Assembly (NCBI GenBank): GCA_023974075.1
Contig: CM043793.1
Span: 7,806,788 to 7,870,787 of the forward strand
DNA: 64,000 nt
Source of the DNA: Chaenocephalus aceratus
Taxonomy: Eukaryota; Chordata; Actinopteri; Perciformes; Channichthyidae
Direction: 5' to 3'
Part shown: positions 50,201 to 61,248 of the stretch, in pieces
Layout of the letters: each line of letters opens with the position of its first letter
Numbering within the stretch: the stretch's first letter is position 1
Made by a program: the position numbers and the translations under genes
Notes under the pieces: model-generated
What the model was told of the DNA's origin: nothing
What the model saw: the letters and a program-made list of their open reading frames with translations, nothing else
Database searches by the model: none

Positions 50201-53200
50201 TTCTGAAACTGCATCGCGTGTCTCCTAATGGAAGTGTTTTGGGCCGTTGAGTCGCGTTGGCACCTGTCGGCCACCGTAATTAACTAGTAAAAGCAGAAAA
50301 TAGGATTTTTTTGAATATATTTTCAAAATCTGTCTCCGTTTGGCTGAGTTTTTCATAACATTTCCATATATCTATTTTATTATACTGTATGTCAGGAAAA
50401 ACTGTAGTTCTGTGTACCAAAAGACTGCATTTATTATTGGAAAATGGCTCCATCTCTAGAGGAAGAAGAATCAAGTATGTATATGACAAATACAAAATGT
50501 AATAATTTGAACAATTAGTCACAGTTTTTTCCTACATTTAAAAAGAAATATTGACTGTGCCTGTTCACAAATGTGATTTTTCATGTAATCTTTCTTTCAA
50601 TGTATCTAAAAATGTCAAAGTGGACCTGTTCGATACCAGATTTCTACCTTTTCTTACTATATTAATATAGTCTGTTGCCAAAAATGGGTTTAAACTAAAG
50701 GTTAATGTTCCTTTCCCATGGTTCCTGCATTGAATTTAGCAGTCAGTCAATCAAAGGATACATTCTCAGAGTTTTAACCCTTTTTAGGTTTTGGTGTCAG
50801 ATTTTCTGTTGGCAGCAATGGTTGGAGAGTGTTTTAAGCAAACCTGCACTAAACCGCAGACAGACACAGGAACATAGCAGCCAGCTGGGGAAGAATATGT
50901 AACATCTAGCATTCAAACAGCAGTAATTAGCCGTATGTCGGTAAAAGTAAATAATCTTTTATTGCTTCTAAAGACAGTAACCTTCACCCTGTGTTCCTCA
51001 CACAGACGACTACGTTCACATCTCCAGTAACCCCTGTGACCTCCACTGCACCACGGCCGACGGCCAGAGGCAGCTGATGGAGACGGCACGAGACGGCACG
51101 TCCTGCAAGTACAGCAGTTACCGCGGCGTCTGCGTGGACGGTAAGTGTGAGGTGAGTCCAGCTTCTTCTTTACTTTGTAGTTGTTTAACTTCCTCTCAAC
51201 CTGTAGCTTGAGAGGAGAAGATGTCCACATCACTGAGGACCTGACATGGACTCTTCACACCATCACCAAAACAGCTTAGTTAACAGCGGCTCTTCTTCCT
51301 CCGCAGGCTGAGGAGGTTCAACATGGACTCCAGGATACTCTGCAACTTCTACAGGTGCACCATAGAGAGTATCCTGGAGTCCATGTTGAACCTCCTCAGC
51401 CTGCGGAGGAAGAAGAGCCGCTGTCAAGCTGTTTTGGTGATGGTGGTGGTGTGAAGAGTCCATGTCAGGTCCTCAGTGATGTGGACACCGAGGAACCTCA
51501 AGCTGCTGACTCTCTCCACTGTAGTCCCTTTGATGGCGATGGGGGCGTGTCCCTCTCTCTGCTGCTTCCTGTAATCAACAATCAGCTCCTTGGTTTTGCT
51601 GGCGTTGAGATGGAGGTTGTTATCCTGGCACCAAGATGTCAGGGTTTTGACCTCCTCTCTGTACGCCGTCTCGTTGCCGTCGGTGATCTGGCCGACGGCC
51701 GATGTGTCGTCAGTAAACGCGCCACGCAAATTTGACGCTTGAGTCGCGTCAATCGCATCATTTGCGCCACTAGAACGAATTTGCATCTATCCGTGTCTTT
51801 AGATTTAACTTTACATGTAATTGCGATGCGATTTGTGTGAACGCACCATAGGACTTTTCTAGCCGACTAACAGTTGGTCGACTATTTGAGGGCAGCCCTA
51901 GTTGAGATTTGAATTTAAACAACTCTTTTTTTTCTCCCTTTCCTTTTTATTTTTCATTCAGAGAATAACTGGCTTTGTTAGTGGTAAAACAAAACTCTTC
52001 TTTTGGCACCCCACAACTTGGCTATGAGTGATCAACGACAGGCAGAACCCAAAACAAATACATTCACAAAAGGCTTACATGGCGTTTAGGAAGATTTACA
52101 AATGAGACCAAAAAAAGCCCATATGTATGCAAAAGAGCCAAAGATCAGTTGTTATAGTTCCAAGCATTTAGAGTGAAATAATAAGTGTCTTTTATGAGAA
52201 TTGATGGTGTCTGAAGTGCATTTACAATTGGGATCCGCTCAAAAATGTTGTTTAGGATGCAGTCACTGCAATAACATAGTGACAAGATACAATACAAGTT
52301 GTGTCATTAAGAGTTCAGCTCTCCTACATGTCATTTTTGAAAAGAAAGGAGAAAAAACAAGATTAAATCAATGAAGAATGTTAAGCTTCACTGTCGAAAT
52401 GTGTAAAGCGTCTTGCATCAGTTATTGATCAACTCAAAACATTTCTCAAATGTTTTAAAACACTCAATAACAGATAACACAAATAAGTGAATGTAATGAG
52501 TACTTTCCTCCTTAATAATTGAATTAATTGCTGATAGTAGTTATTTTGCATCTCTAATGCATCACTAATTACAATAACATTAATAATACATTTATTTTGA
52601 CCAGAACTCAGAACTCAAAGGCACTTTACATGAGACTAATAGCAATAACTAGTCAATAAAAGTACACACATTAAAAATAATAATGAAATCACATGATAAT
52701 AAATATTTGCCACCTTCTGAATCATAACCATGTTGTAACTAATATTTAATTAATTGTTTGTTAATGATTTAAGGAAGATATTTTATAATTTTAATCCTAT
52801 CTTCTTTGACTTCCTGCATTGCCATTCAGCCAATCGGATGTGACGGAGTACTGTTCTCCTCCAAGACCTTGGATAAGTGTGGTGTCTGTCAAGGGGACGG
52901 CAGCAGCTGCAGCAGAGTCAACGGAAACTTCCGCCGTGGGGCCACGACTCTCGGTGAGTTGGAGTTTAAGTATCCCAGGCTATCCTCCTACAGATGTTTT
53001 TTTTTTAAATAGCGCTCTTAGTTCAACCAGAAAAAGTCTTCTTTTTTAAATAAACAACATCAAATGAAAAAGACTGAAATGATACTGACCACTTTCGATT
53101 GCCTCGTCAAGGTTACTCGTTTATCACTCAAATCCCTGAAGGATCCTGGGACATCCAGATCATTGAAAGGAAGAAGTCGGCCGATGTTCTCGGTGGGCAC

Positions 53201-54527
53201 TTCCTCTTTTCCTGCTCCACACAAACAATGTATATTTCCTGATTTCACACACGAACTTACGCACAAAAGCTTGGCTGTCTTTGAAATGTTCAATGGAATT
53301 TGGGTCAAATTTTAAACCTGGTCGAGAGAAATGTCTTACTTGAATCTCAGTGTTTTCCATTGATCTTGTCCCCCAGCTGTGACTGACCAGGCCGGTAACT
53401 TCTTCTTTAATGGAGCTTACAAGGTAGACAGTCCCCAGAACTTCCATGCAGCAGGCGCCGTCTTTAAATACCGCCGGCCTATGGATGTGTACGAAACCGG
53501 AATCGAATACATCGTCGCCAAAGGCCCCATCGACCAGGCCATCAATATTCTGGTACACTCAACACTCAAGCCTCTCTATCTGTTATATCATAATCAAAGG
53601 GACCCGATGTTGAAGTATAAATGAAATCGGCAGGATTTAAAAGCTAACGCATGGCCTCCCATCACTGCTAAGCTAAACGCAGTCTTGTGTCTGTGTGATG
53701 ACGAATTTTATGTTGGAGAACGAAACGTGAAAATCTCTTAGGCTTGTGTTAACCAAAAACCTTTTTTTTAGGCTTCCTTTTTTTTTATTGTTGAATTGGA
53801 AACAAGGGAACCGGAAGTAGTACAATGCAAAGTTACTTCAGAGTTTTAGGATAGGAGCACCACTCTATTGCAAAAACAATCAGTCTCTTTTTTCTCCTCT
53901 AGTTTTCCTAATAGCATTCCAGCCCACCAACCAAAAACCAATCAGAACAGAGGAGTCTGTATTACAATGTCAACCATGTGCCTTCATTGCTTAAGAACTT
54001 TGATTAAATTGTAAAAATTGGCCGTGCTGATCAAATATTCAGAGTTCCGGAGGTTTAAAAACAATGGACTAAGCCCAACATTTGAACAGGAACAACATGT
54101 TTTGTAAAGGTCCTATTGTGAAATCAGTATGTGTAGCTTTGCTCCTAGTTTTGTTATCAGCTGTTCTTGTTAACTTGTTGACACCAGTGTAAACTAAACT
54201 GACATTTCCCTGTCGTCACTCAGGTGTGGAATCAGAATGGCCGCACACCGTACATCACATACGAATACACCATCCTCCGAAACTCCCTGCCCCCCGTCCC
54301 GCCTCCTCCCGTCTACACCGGATCAGACACTTCCGCTGGAGAGGTTTCTGTGGAGACGGGGGGCCTGCTGTCCCCTAACACCAGTAATTATGACCAAGCG
54401 GCCCCTCAAAGCCAATTGGAGCCAGGAGGTGACGACGGGCAGAAGGGCCAGGAGACCAACGAGGTGTATGAGGAGACAGCATCCATTGACTGCGACCAGG
54501 ATGGAGCAGCTGGCCCAAAACTGACAG
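44191..54527 (+). CDS. adamtsl2: ADAMTS-like protein 2, N-terminal 419 residues (3' part outside window)
   Basis: Nine plus-strand exons with consistent phase encode a secreted matrix glycoprotein without protease domain. Order: hydrophobic signal peptide (about 1-30); TSP1 repeat 1 (about 54-110) with WWGEWAKW, C64-TRA-C68-GGG and sequon N92MT; ADAMTS cysteine-rich region with [32 protein letters not shown] and [30 protein letters not shown]; spacer with [30 protein letters not shown] and [19 protein letters not shown]; then a variable Pro/Ser/Glu-rich region with GQETNEVYE. These match ADAMTSL2 at near-identity in long blocks, including the QETNEV tag. Human ADAMTSL2 is about 950 residues, so the later TSP1 repeats and PLAC domain lie past 64000. 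Known role: binding fibrillin/LTBP microfibrils and restraining TGF-beta; loss causes geleophysic dysplasia in people. Confidence 0.95.
44296..46146. other. adamtsl2 intron 1, proximal part, nothing recognised
   Basis: AT-rich single-copy-looking sequence without exon or clear repeat. The nested transposons start at about 46147. Confidence 0.4.
46923..48058. mobile_element. Middle DNA element of the nest
   Basis: Ends taccgtagtttccgaactat (left) and atagtccggaaaatacggta (right) are inverted, both starting at TA. Inside the left end is cctgtgtataatttgctctt with gtataagtcgcttcggtgta, the known accgtattttccggactata family of vertebrate repeats. No coding sequence. Confidence 0.7.
47180..47818. 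mobile_element. Inner PIF/Harbinger-like MITE of the nest
   Basis: A terminal inverted repeat of about 57 bp begins aggcgcattcacactgcggt and its exact inverse ends at 47818. Both sides carry the 3-bp flank act (47177-47179 and 47819-47821). The interior is shared with 4027-4434. Arms are essentially identical, suggesting a young insertion. Confidence 0.8.
48418..48560 (+). CDS. adamtsl2: adamtsl2 exon 2, first TSP1 repeat
   Basis: Acceptor tgtttacag, donor GTCAGT. Encodes [27 protein letters not shown] and SQERHCLKQ. The two overlapping WxxW motifs are candidate C-mannosylation sites. Confidence 0.95.
48640..48990 (+). repeat. Dispersed repeat, empty-site paralog of the hAT insertion at 57881
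   Basis: Phrases gagggagtttctctcc, ggctctggtttcagacagag and aagcatggagacatgtccca recur inverted at 58955-59270. The junction cagtagagacact near 48959-48971 is the uninterrupted version of the site occupied at 57881. Confidence 0.7.
49127..49202 (+). CDS. adamtsl2: adamtsl2 exon 3
   Basis: Acceptor ttttccaaag, donor GTGAGT. Encodes [20 protein letters not shown] and LCNTD, ending TSP1 repeat 1, with an N-glycosylation sequon (NMT). Confidence 0.9.
49492..49594 (+). CDS. adamtsl2: adamtsl2 exon 4
   Basis: Acceptor tctgcactgcag, donor GTATTA. Encodes [20 protein letters not shown] and YQWKPLYP. Confidence 0.95.
49765..50276. mobile_element. Palindromic MITE with ~200-bp arms, adamtsl2 intron 4
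   Basis: Left cggtggctaacaggtg and right cacctgtcggccaccg are inverted, flanked by TA on each side (49763-49764, 50277-50278). The arms continue inward (tccattaggaga, cgcgctgcagtt, aacacaaat, aaacatctt). TA flanks suggest a Tc1/mariner-type source. Partial copies lie at 355-470 and 56140-56350. Confidence 0.75.
51006..51151 (+). CDS. adamtsl2: adamtsl2 exon 5, Cys-rich region
   Basis: Acceptor gttcctcacacag, donor GTGAGT. Encodes [20 protein letters not shown] to GVCVDGKCE. The donor is followed 50-340 bases on by a fold-back LINE. Confidence 0.95.
51201..51720 (-). mobile_element. Fold-back LINE fragment in adamtsl2 intron 5
   Basis: The minus strand from 51715 to about 51366 encodes RT C-terminal text ([51 protein letters not shown]). 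The same piece then appears in plus orientation at about 51201-51365. Arms of about 125 bp (about 51215-51341 and 51366-51490) face each other across about 24 bases. Rex1/Babar-like by wording, not certain. Confidence 0.8.
51725..51895. mobile_element. hAT and Harbinger-like end fragments
   Basis: tgtgtgaacgcaccatagg (about 51834-51852) looks like a Harbinger-type end. cgactatttgagggcagccc (about 51878) looks like a fish hAT end. Neither partner end was found. Confidence 0.35.
51900..52800. other. Rest of adamtsl2 intron 5, nothing recognised
   Basis: AT-rich, no exon, no clear repeat boundary. Confidence 0.4.
52830..52953 (+). CDS. adamtsl2: adamtsl2 exon 6
   Basis: Acceptor cattgccattcag, donor GTGAGT. 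Encodes [20 protein letters not shown] and QGDGSSC to RRGATTL. Confidence 0.95.
53112..53192 (+). CDS. adamtsl2: adamtsl2 exon 7, spacer start
   Basis: Acceptor gcctcgtcaag, donor GTGGGC. Encodes [20 protein letters not shown] and KSADVL. Confidence 0.95.
53377..53552 (+). CDS. adamtsl2: adamtsl2 exon 8, spacer
   Basis: Acceptor cttgtcccccag, donor GTACAC. Encodes [20 protein letters not shown] through PIDQAINIL. Confidence 0.95.
53640..53890. repeat. Diverged dispersed repeat in adamtsl2 intron 8
   Basis: ttttaggataggagcaccac followed by tctattg echoes 2570-2595, and the block with aagctaacgc and gctaagctaaacgc echoes 1620-1640. Likely a relative of the repeat at 480-960. Confidence 0.35.
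54224..54527 (+). CDS. adamtsl2: adamtsl2 exon 9, spacer end and variable region
   Basis: Acceptor gtcgtcactcag, donor GTAAGG. Encodes [20 protein letters not shown], a Pro-rich stretch (PPVPPPP), [18 protein letters not shown] and PKLT. It ends one base into a codon, so the gene must continue. Confidence 0.95.
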
Positions 54528-54776
54528 GTAAGGACTGTTATCAGATTGGATCTCTGTGTTATTTAGTGTAGTATTTAGTTCTGATTCAAGTAAAGCTCAG
54601 TTTGAACTTTTAATTAGGGCTCGAGCACTAAAGCGTTTCGAGAAAACCTACTGTTTTTGCGCGGATTATTATTATGCTGCGCTTTAAACGCAAACATTTC
54701 GAGGATCAGTTTTCTGATTTCTCCTCCATGCGCTCTAGTGCCCCCCTTCTTAAAACGAGTTTTGAAAGGCCATCAC

Positions 54777-56094
54777 CAGGGCTGGACTAGAACAATAAGT
54801 CAGGCCGGGAATTATACACCCAGCCAGGCCACTGCCAGTTTTCTTTTGGGCCATTTTCCTGGATTTATTTGTCAATATTTACAGCGTTGCTGCCCATAGT
54901 GATAGCCCTAAACTTTAAATCTACTACCCCAGAATAAACATATGGACATTGGTTACTATTTAAAAAAAATGTGCAAATCTATTTAGGAACCTATCCATGT
55001 GAACATATTTTAAGTGGAGGTGGACCTCAAATCCTCTAGGGGGGCCCGGGGGCATGCTCCCCCGTTAATATTTTTTTTAAATGTTGGACTTAAATGCATC
55101 AATCTGGTGCACTTTGAGGGGGAAATAAAGAGACTAGATCCATATGAAACAGAACTGTATACATTTAAATAATCATAAAATCATAAGAACATGGCCATAA
55201 CCAATAACATACCATATCCAATATGAAAAAACATTGAAACTTGTTTTTGGTTCATTTATAGTTGTGAGTGTGCCTGGGCTCCTGAACCAGCCTCACCCGT
55301 CTCCCCCTCTCCCCTTGCTCCTCTTTGAGGCAGCAGCAACGACTAGTTTTAGCTCTCAACAAGTTTTTAAAGTGTATCTTACCTTTTTTCACCTAGTTAA
55401 AGTTTTTTATTATTCATGCATATTTGACTAATCACTCCCCCTTCAAATGGAAATATATGTTTACATAAATGGTGGCCAAACCGTTTGAGACCCACTGAGA
55501 TAACTTAGACTAAGTTAACCATCTAAACACTCAGAGAGTCCTTTACCTCACCTGAGCTGTAGTTATTAGTCTCTCAGTCTGACAGGAGAGGACTCTCCTC
55601 CACCTTGTTGACAGCTCATTATATCCGTTAGCGCCGCTAGCTAGCACCAGATGCTAACAACAACAATACACGTAACCGGTGTGCACGCTTTCTCTCTCGC
55701 TCGCTCGTGCCACACATACACTAACACACACCCTCCCGAGCTTGAATGACACACAGAGACCAATCGAGGGCATTAGTGTATGATCTGTATGAAAGTGGCC
55801 ATGCCGGCAGGCCACATCATGTAGACAGCCAGTCACCCTCTGTGAGGCAGAGTCAGACCCACATTTGCGCAGCGTTGCGTTCACAATACATATATAAAAA
55901 AGGCCTCAGGCCAGCAGGCCACTTAACACGTCTGTGACAAGGGGAGCACAGACGTGCTCCCCTTGTCACCTCTCACTCACGCGGGGGGTGCACGGAGAAC
56001 TGAGCGGAGAACTGAGCGGAGAACTGCGCACAGCGGCTGAGGCCCTCTGGGCGGGGGCCCCTGCGCAAGGCGGGCCCCCATACAGGCGGCCCTG
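54777..56094. mobile_element. Probable hAT-type element with cagggctggact end
   Basis: Left cagggctggact and right ggcggccctg agree at the last six bases with the hAT pattern. The inner segment 54965-55150 (caatctggtgcactttgagg and neighbours) is shared with both copies of the caggggtgggg family. Target duplication is not clear. No intact coding region. Confidence 0.45.
55934..55969. repeat. Perfect hairpin, 16-bp arms, 4-base loop
   Basis: gtgacaaggggagcac, loop agac, exact inverse. Lies within the hAT-type element. A small direct repeat (gagaactgagcg, three times) follows at about 55996-56030. Confidence 0.9.
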
Positions 56095-56139
56095 CTTGGC
56101 ACACATATTCAGGTGAAAGAGCTCTACAAAAAATTCTTA

Positions 56140-56350
56140 TGGCACCCCAATCCCCCCTATTCTATCAACACTACACTTTAGTTTGCGATGCACATGTTGG
56201 TCAAGTTGGTGAAGATGTTTCTTCATGTTCATGTGTTTTGGCACATTTGTGTTCTTATATTCGTATCTTTTTTTAAACTGTAGTGCCCATTTTCCCAATG
56301 AAATTTTTTTTGGGCATTGAAGTGCTTTGCACCTGTCGGCCAGCATACTT
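56140..56350. mobile_element. Partial copy of the 49765 MITE (right arm)
   Basis: Shares ttggtgaagatgtttctt, ggcacatttgtgtt and gcacctgtcggcca with 50140-50275. The left arm is missing. Confidence 0.6.
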
Positions 56351-57240
56351 AATACCTGTTTTCCTGTTATTCAGTGGAATTTTCCACTTTCTCAAAGCAT
56401 TTTCTGTCAATCTACTTATCAATACATAGGTTTGTCTTTTTTTTGTGTGAACTGTAGTTTATTTGAAACAAACACATCATATTATCCATCTTAACTTTTT
56501 TGAAGTGTATGCCAGCTGTCACAGGAATGTAGTAAAAGTAACAAAATGCATTAAAAGAAAAAACTCAAGTGTAGTACAAATACCTCAAATGTGTACTTAA
56601 GTACCTGAGTAAATGCATTTAGTTACTTTCCACCACTGCAAATAGCACTTTGAGGTTAGAGTCTTAAATGATTGATGCCTACTATGATACAAAAAAAACA
56701 ACCTTTGCATGGAAGGCCAAAACCAATATATCTGTGATAAGACAATAATGTCTATGCCGATATATTGTCTGTGAAAAAGGAAAAGAAGAACTGAAAGGAA
56801 GAGAAAGCAAAAATAGAAAATAAATCAGAAAGTGTTTCACTGGCAGATATGACAAAATAGGTCAGATTTTACAACTGATATTCCGTCTTTTTGTGTGTGC
56901 GTGATAGCCCTTTGGAGCTCTGCAATATTGATGATACAGACACATAAAATGGATCGGCAGCAGATGAAAAATTCAGAGTTTCATGGTGCATTTTTTTCCT
57001 TTTTTAAAATCGGTTGCATCACAAACATGAGCGGTAATGGCCTTCTTGGGGCTCTCAGCTTGTTCAGCTGACTGCTAAGGCCATTACACCACCGCTGCGG
57101 GCGGTGAGACGAGATGGGGAGGAGGATGAAAGGCCGACAGCATAGTAGCCTACAGACCACTGAGCTGAGCTCTGACTTCATCTTCTCAACTTCCCTCTCT
57201 CTTTTCATTCACTCAGTGCTCCTCAAAAAGAACATTCTTT
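56351..57240. other. adamtsl2 intron, nothing recognised
   Basis: No exon matching the next part of ADAMTSL2 was found here or anywhere to 64000. Confidence 0.4.
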
Positions 57241-57249
57241 CACACACAC

Positions 57250-57830
57250 ATACGGGTATTGGGCCGAGCGCAACACCGTACTTCCGGTATCCGCCGTTTT
57301 ACGCGAGGTGCAAGCAGCCGTACACCGTCTAGGTGTTGCTAAGCTTCCTGTACTGAATATCATAGTCTATTGCCTTAATCAATATCTAGTCAACTCTAAA
57401 ATACCACATAATATGCAATGGCATGATAATATTATTGTGACAAGTGGGGTTATTCACCTGGTATTTCCAGAAATTAGACGTAGATGCAGCCAAAATTGAC
57501 GAAGGCCACTTTCGAGGGTAGTTTTTCCATACATCTGCAGGCAGTCTGTAAGGGCAATCCGACAACCCACACAGCTCTAGTTTACGCTGGTAACGACCTA
57601 GAGCACACCCCTCAAGTCCAGAGATGTAATCCGAAGACATGCAGCGATTTCTTCGGTCGTTAATTCAGAAAAAAAACCTAGTGCGCTCTGCCTGGCTACG
57701 TTAGCTAGCTGTTTATATTTGCACTTCCAGGATATTTGCACCTCCAGGAAAATGGCGTATTTATATATATATATATATATGTGGCGCGTGTTGCATTGTG
57801 GGTAGCTCGTGACGTCACTGTGTGTGAAAG
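57250..57830 (-). mobile_element. DNA transposon relic with coding remnant
   Basis: Minus-strand frame 57640-57386 gives LELCGLSDCPYRLPADVWKN and NNPTCHNN, loosely like the start of YqaJ/SWIM-bearing (ISL2EU or Kolobok-type) fish transposon proteins. Flanking gcgcaacaccgtacttccgg and gcgcgtgttgcattgtgggt may be its ends. Weak. Confidence 0.3.
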
Positions 57831-57880
57831 AATTCTGCTCATTTTCAGGGTTCATATTTGTATTTTGTGTTCCTATACTG

Positions 57881-58952
57881 CAGGGGTGGGGAACCTCCGG
57901 CCCCCGGGCCGTATACGGCCCGCGAGACCATTTGGTGTGGCCCTCGAGGTAATTTATAAACACACGCAAAAAAGAAAAAAAAGAAAGAAATCTAGACCGC
58001 AACATAATTAAACAAGTGAGTGCCTGTTTTTTCTGGCCAAGGTCAGGGTCCTTGAACACAACACAAGCCTAACGTGTCATCACGTGGTATATGTCTCGTC
58101 TGACAGGGGTGTAGTTCTGACGGGGAGCACCAGAACGCCGCTCAGCTCCGGCACTTCCAAAAATTGCAGTACCCATAAGGAGCCGTACACATGCTGCAGT
58201 TTTTGCGTGGCTGTGTCTTTAGTTGTAAGCCCAGTGGCGATCTGTCATACTGATCATACAGTCAATAACTTTGTTGTTATTAGCATCTGGTTAGCTAGCT
58301 ATGCTAACGAATATAAGAAGCTTTTTCTACAACCAGTGAGGTAAAGGCACATCTTTATATTATCATTATAGTTGTAAAACAAATAAGAGAATAAAGTAAA
58401 CCGGTATAAAATACTATATGACAGTAAAAAAAAGTTGTTATTAATAAACAAGAATACAGTTTGAAAGGAGAGTGATTTGTAAAATACCCATAAAGAAAAA
58501 GAAAATCTGCTTACAGTTCTGTTTCATCTGGGTGTTGAGAGATGTATCCATAGATCTCCTCATGTTGCTCTCAAAGTGCACCAGATTGATGCTTTTAACT
58601 TCAACATTTAAAAAAACAAATCTTCCCGGGGGAGCATGCCCCCCGGACCCCCCTAGAGGAGGTTAGGTCCCCCCCACTTAAATCATGTTCACAGGAGACT
58701 AAATACATTTGCACACATCTTGTGTCCATATCTTTCTGTTTTGGTGGTCATGCCACAACCGTGCACGTACATGCGTGAGTCAAGATATCTGGATTAAGAG
58801 GTTGCTTTTTCTTTGCACAGCATGAAAGAAAGGTGAAATGAGTGGGCTGTGATTTTAGTATTTTTAAGCAGAGGTCAATAATTTGTACGGCCCTCGGAGG
58901 ATGTTGAAAACATTGAAATGGCCCTTGAGATGAAAAAGGTTCCCCACCACTG
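57881..58952 (-). mobile_element. hAT-type MITE, copy 2, with target duplication
   Basis: Left caggggtggggaacctccgg and right ggttccccaccactg are inverted. Flanks ctatactg (57873-57880) and ctctactg (58953-58960) agree at 7 of 8 bases, as expected for hAT. It is the inverted counterpart of 40412-41456 and of the same length class. No transposase. Confidence 0.85.
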
Positions 58953-59270
58953 CTCTACTGGGACATGTCTCCATGCTTTAATGTTCAAAAAGCTTTTTTA
59001 TTTTTCTCATACTGCCTGTGCTGCAGCACCTCTTTTCACCCTCTGTCTGAAACCAGAGCCCAGTAGCTGGCCGGCTCTGTTGTGATTGGTCAACCACTTA
59101 GAGATGTGCCGCCTCATAGCAAATCAAGTGCAATGTATTTGAGGGTCAGCAGAAGTGTGAGTGTTACATAGTGATGTCATTATGTTACTGAAGTAAACAA
59201 AGGAGTCCAATGGAGGCGTTTCAGGCAGGAGGGGGTGAGAAACTCCCTCTGGGGGCGGAACTTTTAGCCT
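58953..59270 (-). repeat. Dispersed repeat hosting the hAT insertion
   Basis: Inverted copy of 48640-48990: gggacatgtctccatgcttt, ctctgtctgaaaccagagcc, gaaactccctctggggg. Confidence 0.7.
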
Positions 59271-59442
59271 TTGGAGACCATAGACATGCACAAAAACCTA
59301 AACAACATACTTCAGGGAATAATAACTCAGTATTATTGATGTTTTGTGCATTGATTCACTAGATGAGAGTAACACATGCGTCACTTCCGGGCAAAAAGTA
59401 CGGCTCCGCCCACTTTTTGGGGAAAACAAAGCTGTCATTTGA

Positions 59443-59702
59443 ATGGCGGTCAATACAAATTATGAAGTTTTTGCCAATCCGATCAGAAATTTAAGAAAAC
59501 AGCTGGCGAAATTACAGCCTTGCCTACTGATGCCTTTTAATTTAACCATATATCGAGCCTGATTGTCGATTTCAAATGATTTAATGTGATTGTTTGCCTG
59601 ACTGGCCATCGTAATCGGGCTCTTTGAAGATCCAAAAATCCACGGTTTTCAAACAGTTCTGATCGGATTGGCAAAAACTTCAGAATTTGTATTGACCGCC
59701 AT
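59443..59702. mobile_element. Small MITE, 260 bp
   Basis: atggcggtcaatacaaatt with gaagtttttgccaatccgat is inverted at the right end (atcggattggcaaaaacttc, aatttgtattgaccgccat). Arms of about 45 bp have two to three mismatches. Superfamily unknown. Confidence 0.75.
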
Positions 59703-59899
59703 ATATACAGTATTTACGTGATATTTAAGATATCAGGTCACTGCAGAAAGCGCACAATAATCAGATTATTCTAATGCACATTAACCTGTTTCAGTATACA
59801 TTTGTCTAGTAGAGCAACTAGACTAACAATAGCATAACAACTCTACCAAAATGTCCGTTATGTTGATTTGCGCCTCTATGGATCCAGCCATCAAAAACA

Positions 59900-60700
59900 T
59901 TATATTCAAAAAGGAAACAAAATGCATAGACTAGGGATGTTAAGATTCACCGATTCGCATCAGTGCACCGGCATAAACGTTCAAGATGCTAAGGGAGTTG
60001 CTAAGGGGGTTGTAGCTCCGCTTCGCGTCGGGCCGAACCACGCCCCTTAGCTGTGATATAATAAGCATATATCATGGCCTGAAGTGAGCTATTGCTTTTA
60101 TAAAACAGTTACCAAGTGTGGCAATATGAAAGAAAAATACACACTCTAATTTAAATAGTTTTTATTAGTAAATAATGATGTTCAAAATAAAATAGTCCCT
60201 CCGTTGCCTTCTGCACGAAACATAGTGCAAGGTGGTTGCTATGCAACAACACTAACAGCTAGCGAACATATTAGACAGAGAGCGTTGATCCATTATTTGG
60301 CTATTTATTTACATCAATTTGTATGTTGCCGTTTATTGTGCAGCCTCTGAAAAACTGTCCAGCATCAGTAGCATGGCTTACGAGGTTACTTGTATAGGTT
60401 GAGGTTGTATTAGGCTGTTGCTTGGCGTGGTGAGAATATTGCTCCACTTTCTCCGGTCCCCGAGATTCGGCTTCCAGTAGCTCTGGAGAGAGCTTTCACA
60501 CCTGTGGCCACTAACGGTCATAATGTCTCGGCTTTGTTTCAAGACCCGCATCAGAAAGCTTTTGAATGGTGGTACTTTTCCAGTTGGTCTACCTGCTCTT
60601 CACGTAGTTGCATGTCGTCGTTTAGGTGCTTTTTTTTTCTACAGATAGGCACTCCTCAATCCACTCCTCCATAGTAAGACCCCCCCGGAGGTCGAAGTTA
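59900..60700. other. adamtsl2 intron, probable repeats, no gene
   Basis: Contains tagctccgcttcgcgtcggg and aaccacgccccttagctgtg, a fish-repeat phrase, then anonymous sequence. No exon seen. Confidence 0.35.
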
Positions 60701-60734
60701 ATCTTAAATGTTTCCATCTTATGCTTTGTAAGTT

Positions 60735-61203
60735 TGTTTTGTAACGGAAGAAATGTAAATATATTTATAAAAAGTCAAATCAAGCAATCTGATTGGTCGA
60801 TAGTGTTTTTGCGGACCTTTTTGATTACAGATTTGAAAACATCGTTGCTTGCTTTAAAAGTAGCACAATTCATTATGTCAAACCTTGGAAAGTATCTAGA
60901 TATCCCTGCCCTAATGCCAATTAAGGAACTGCACACTGAATATGTTTTGCCGCTTGATGTCTATGTCTGGACCGCTGCGTAAAAAGGAGGGTTTCTGCCC
61001 CGTTACTTCTCCGCTGCTTTCTTGTCCTAGTTTGAAAAGCAAACTGCAGGCAGTTTGCTTTTCAGCCCAAATGTGTACAGTTTTTATCAGACGCGGAGGG
61101 ATACTGACTTGTTGTGAAAAGTAACTACAATTCTACCCGTGGTATACGCTCAGTATATCACTAAGAATCAGATTGCTTGATTTGACTTGTCCGTTTTACA
61201 AAA
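60735..61203. mobile_element. Probable non-autonomous element with inverted ends
   Basis: agtcaaatcaagcaatctga (60773) recurs inverted as tcagattgcttgatttgact (61168). Beyond it ttttgtaacgg on the left pairs with ccgttttacaaaa on the right. Class not determined. Confidence 0.55.
61033..61064. repeat. Perfect hairpin, 15-bp arms, 2-base loop
   Basis: tgaaaagcaaactgc, loop ag, exact inverse. Confidence 0.9.
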
Positions 61204-61248
61204 TAAAATATACAACGGCTGTAACCTGATGCTTTAGGAGCTGCAGGT

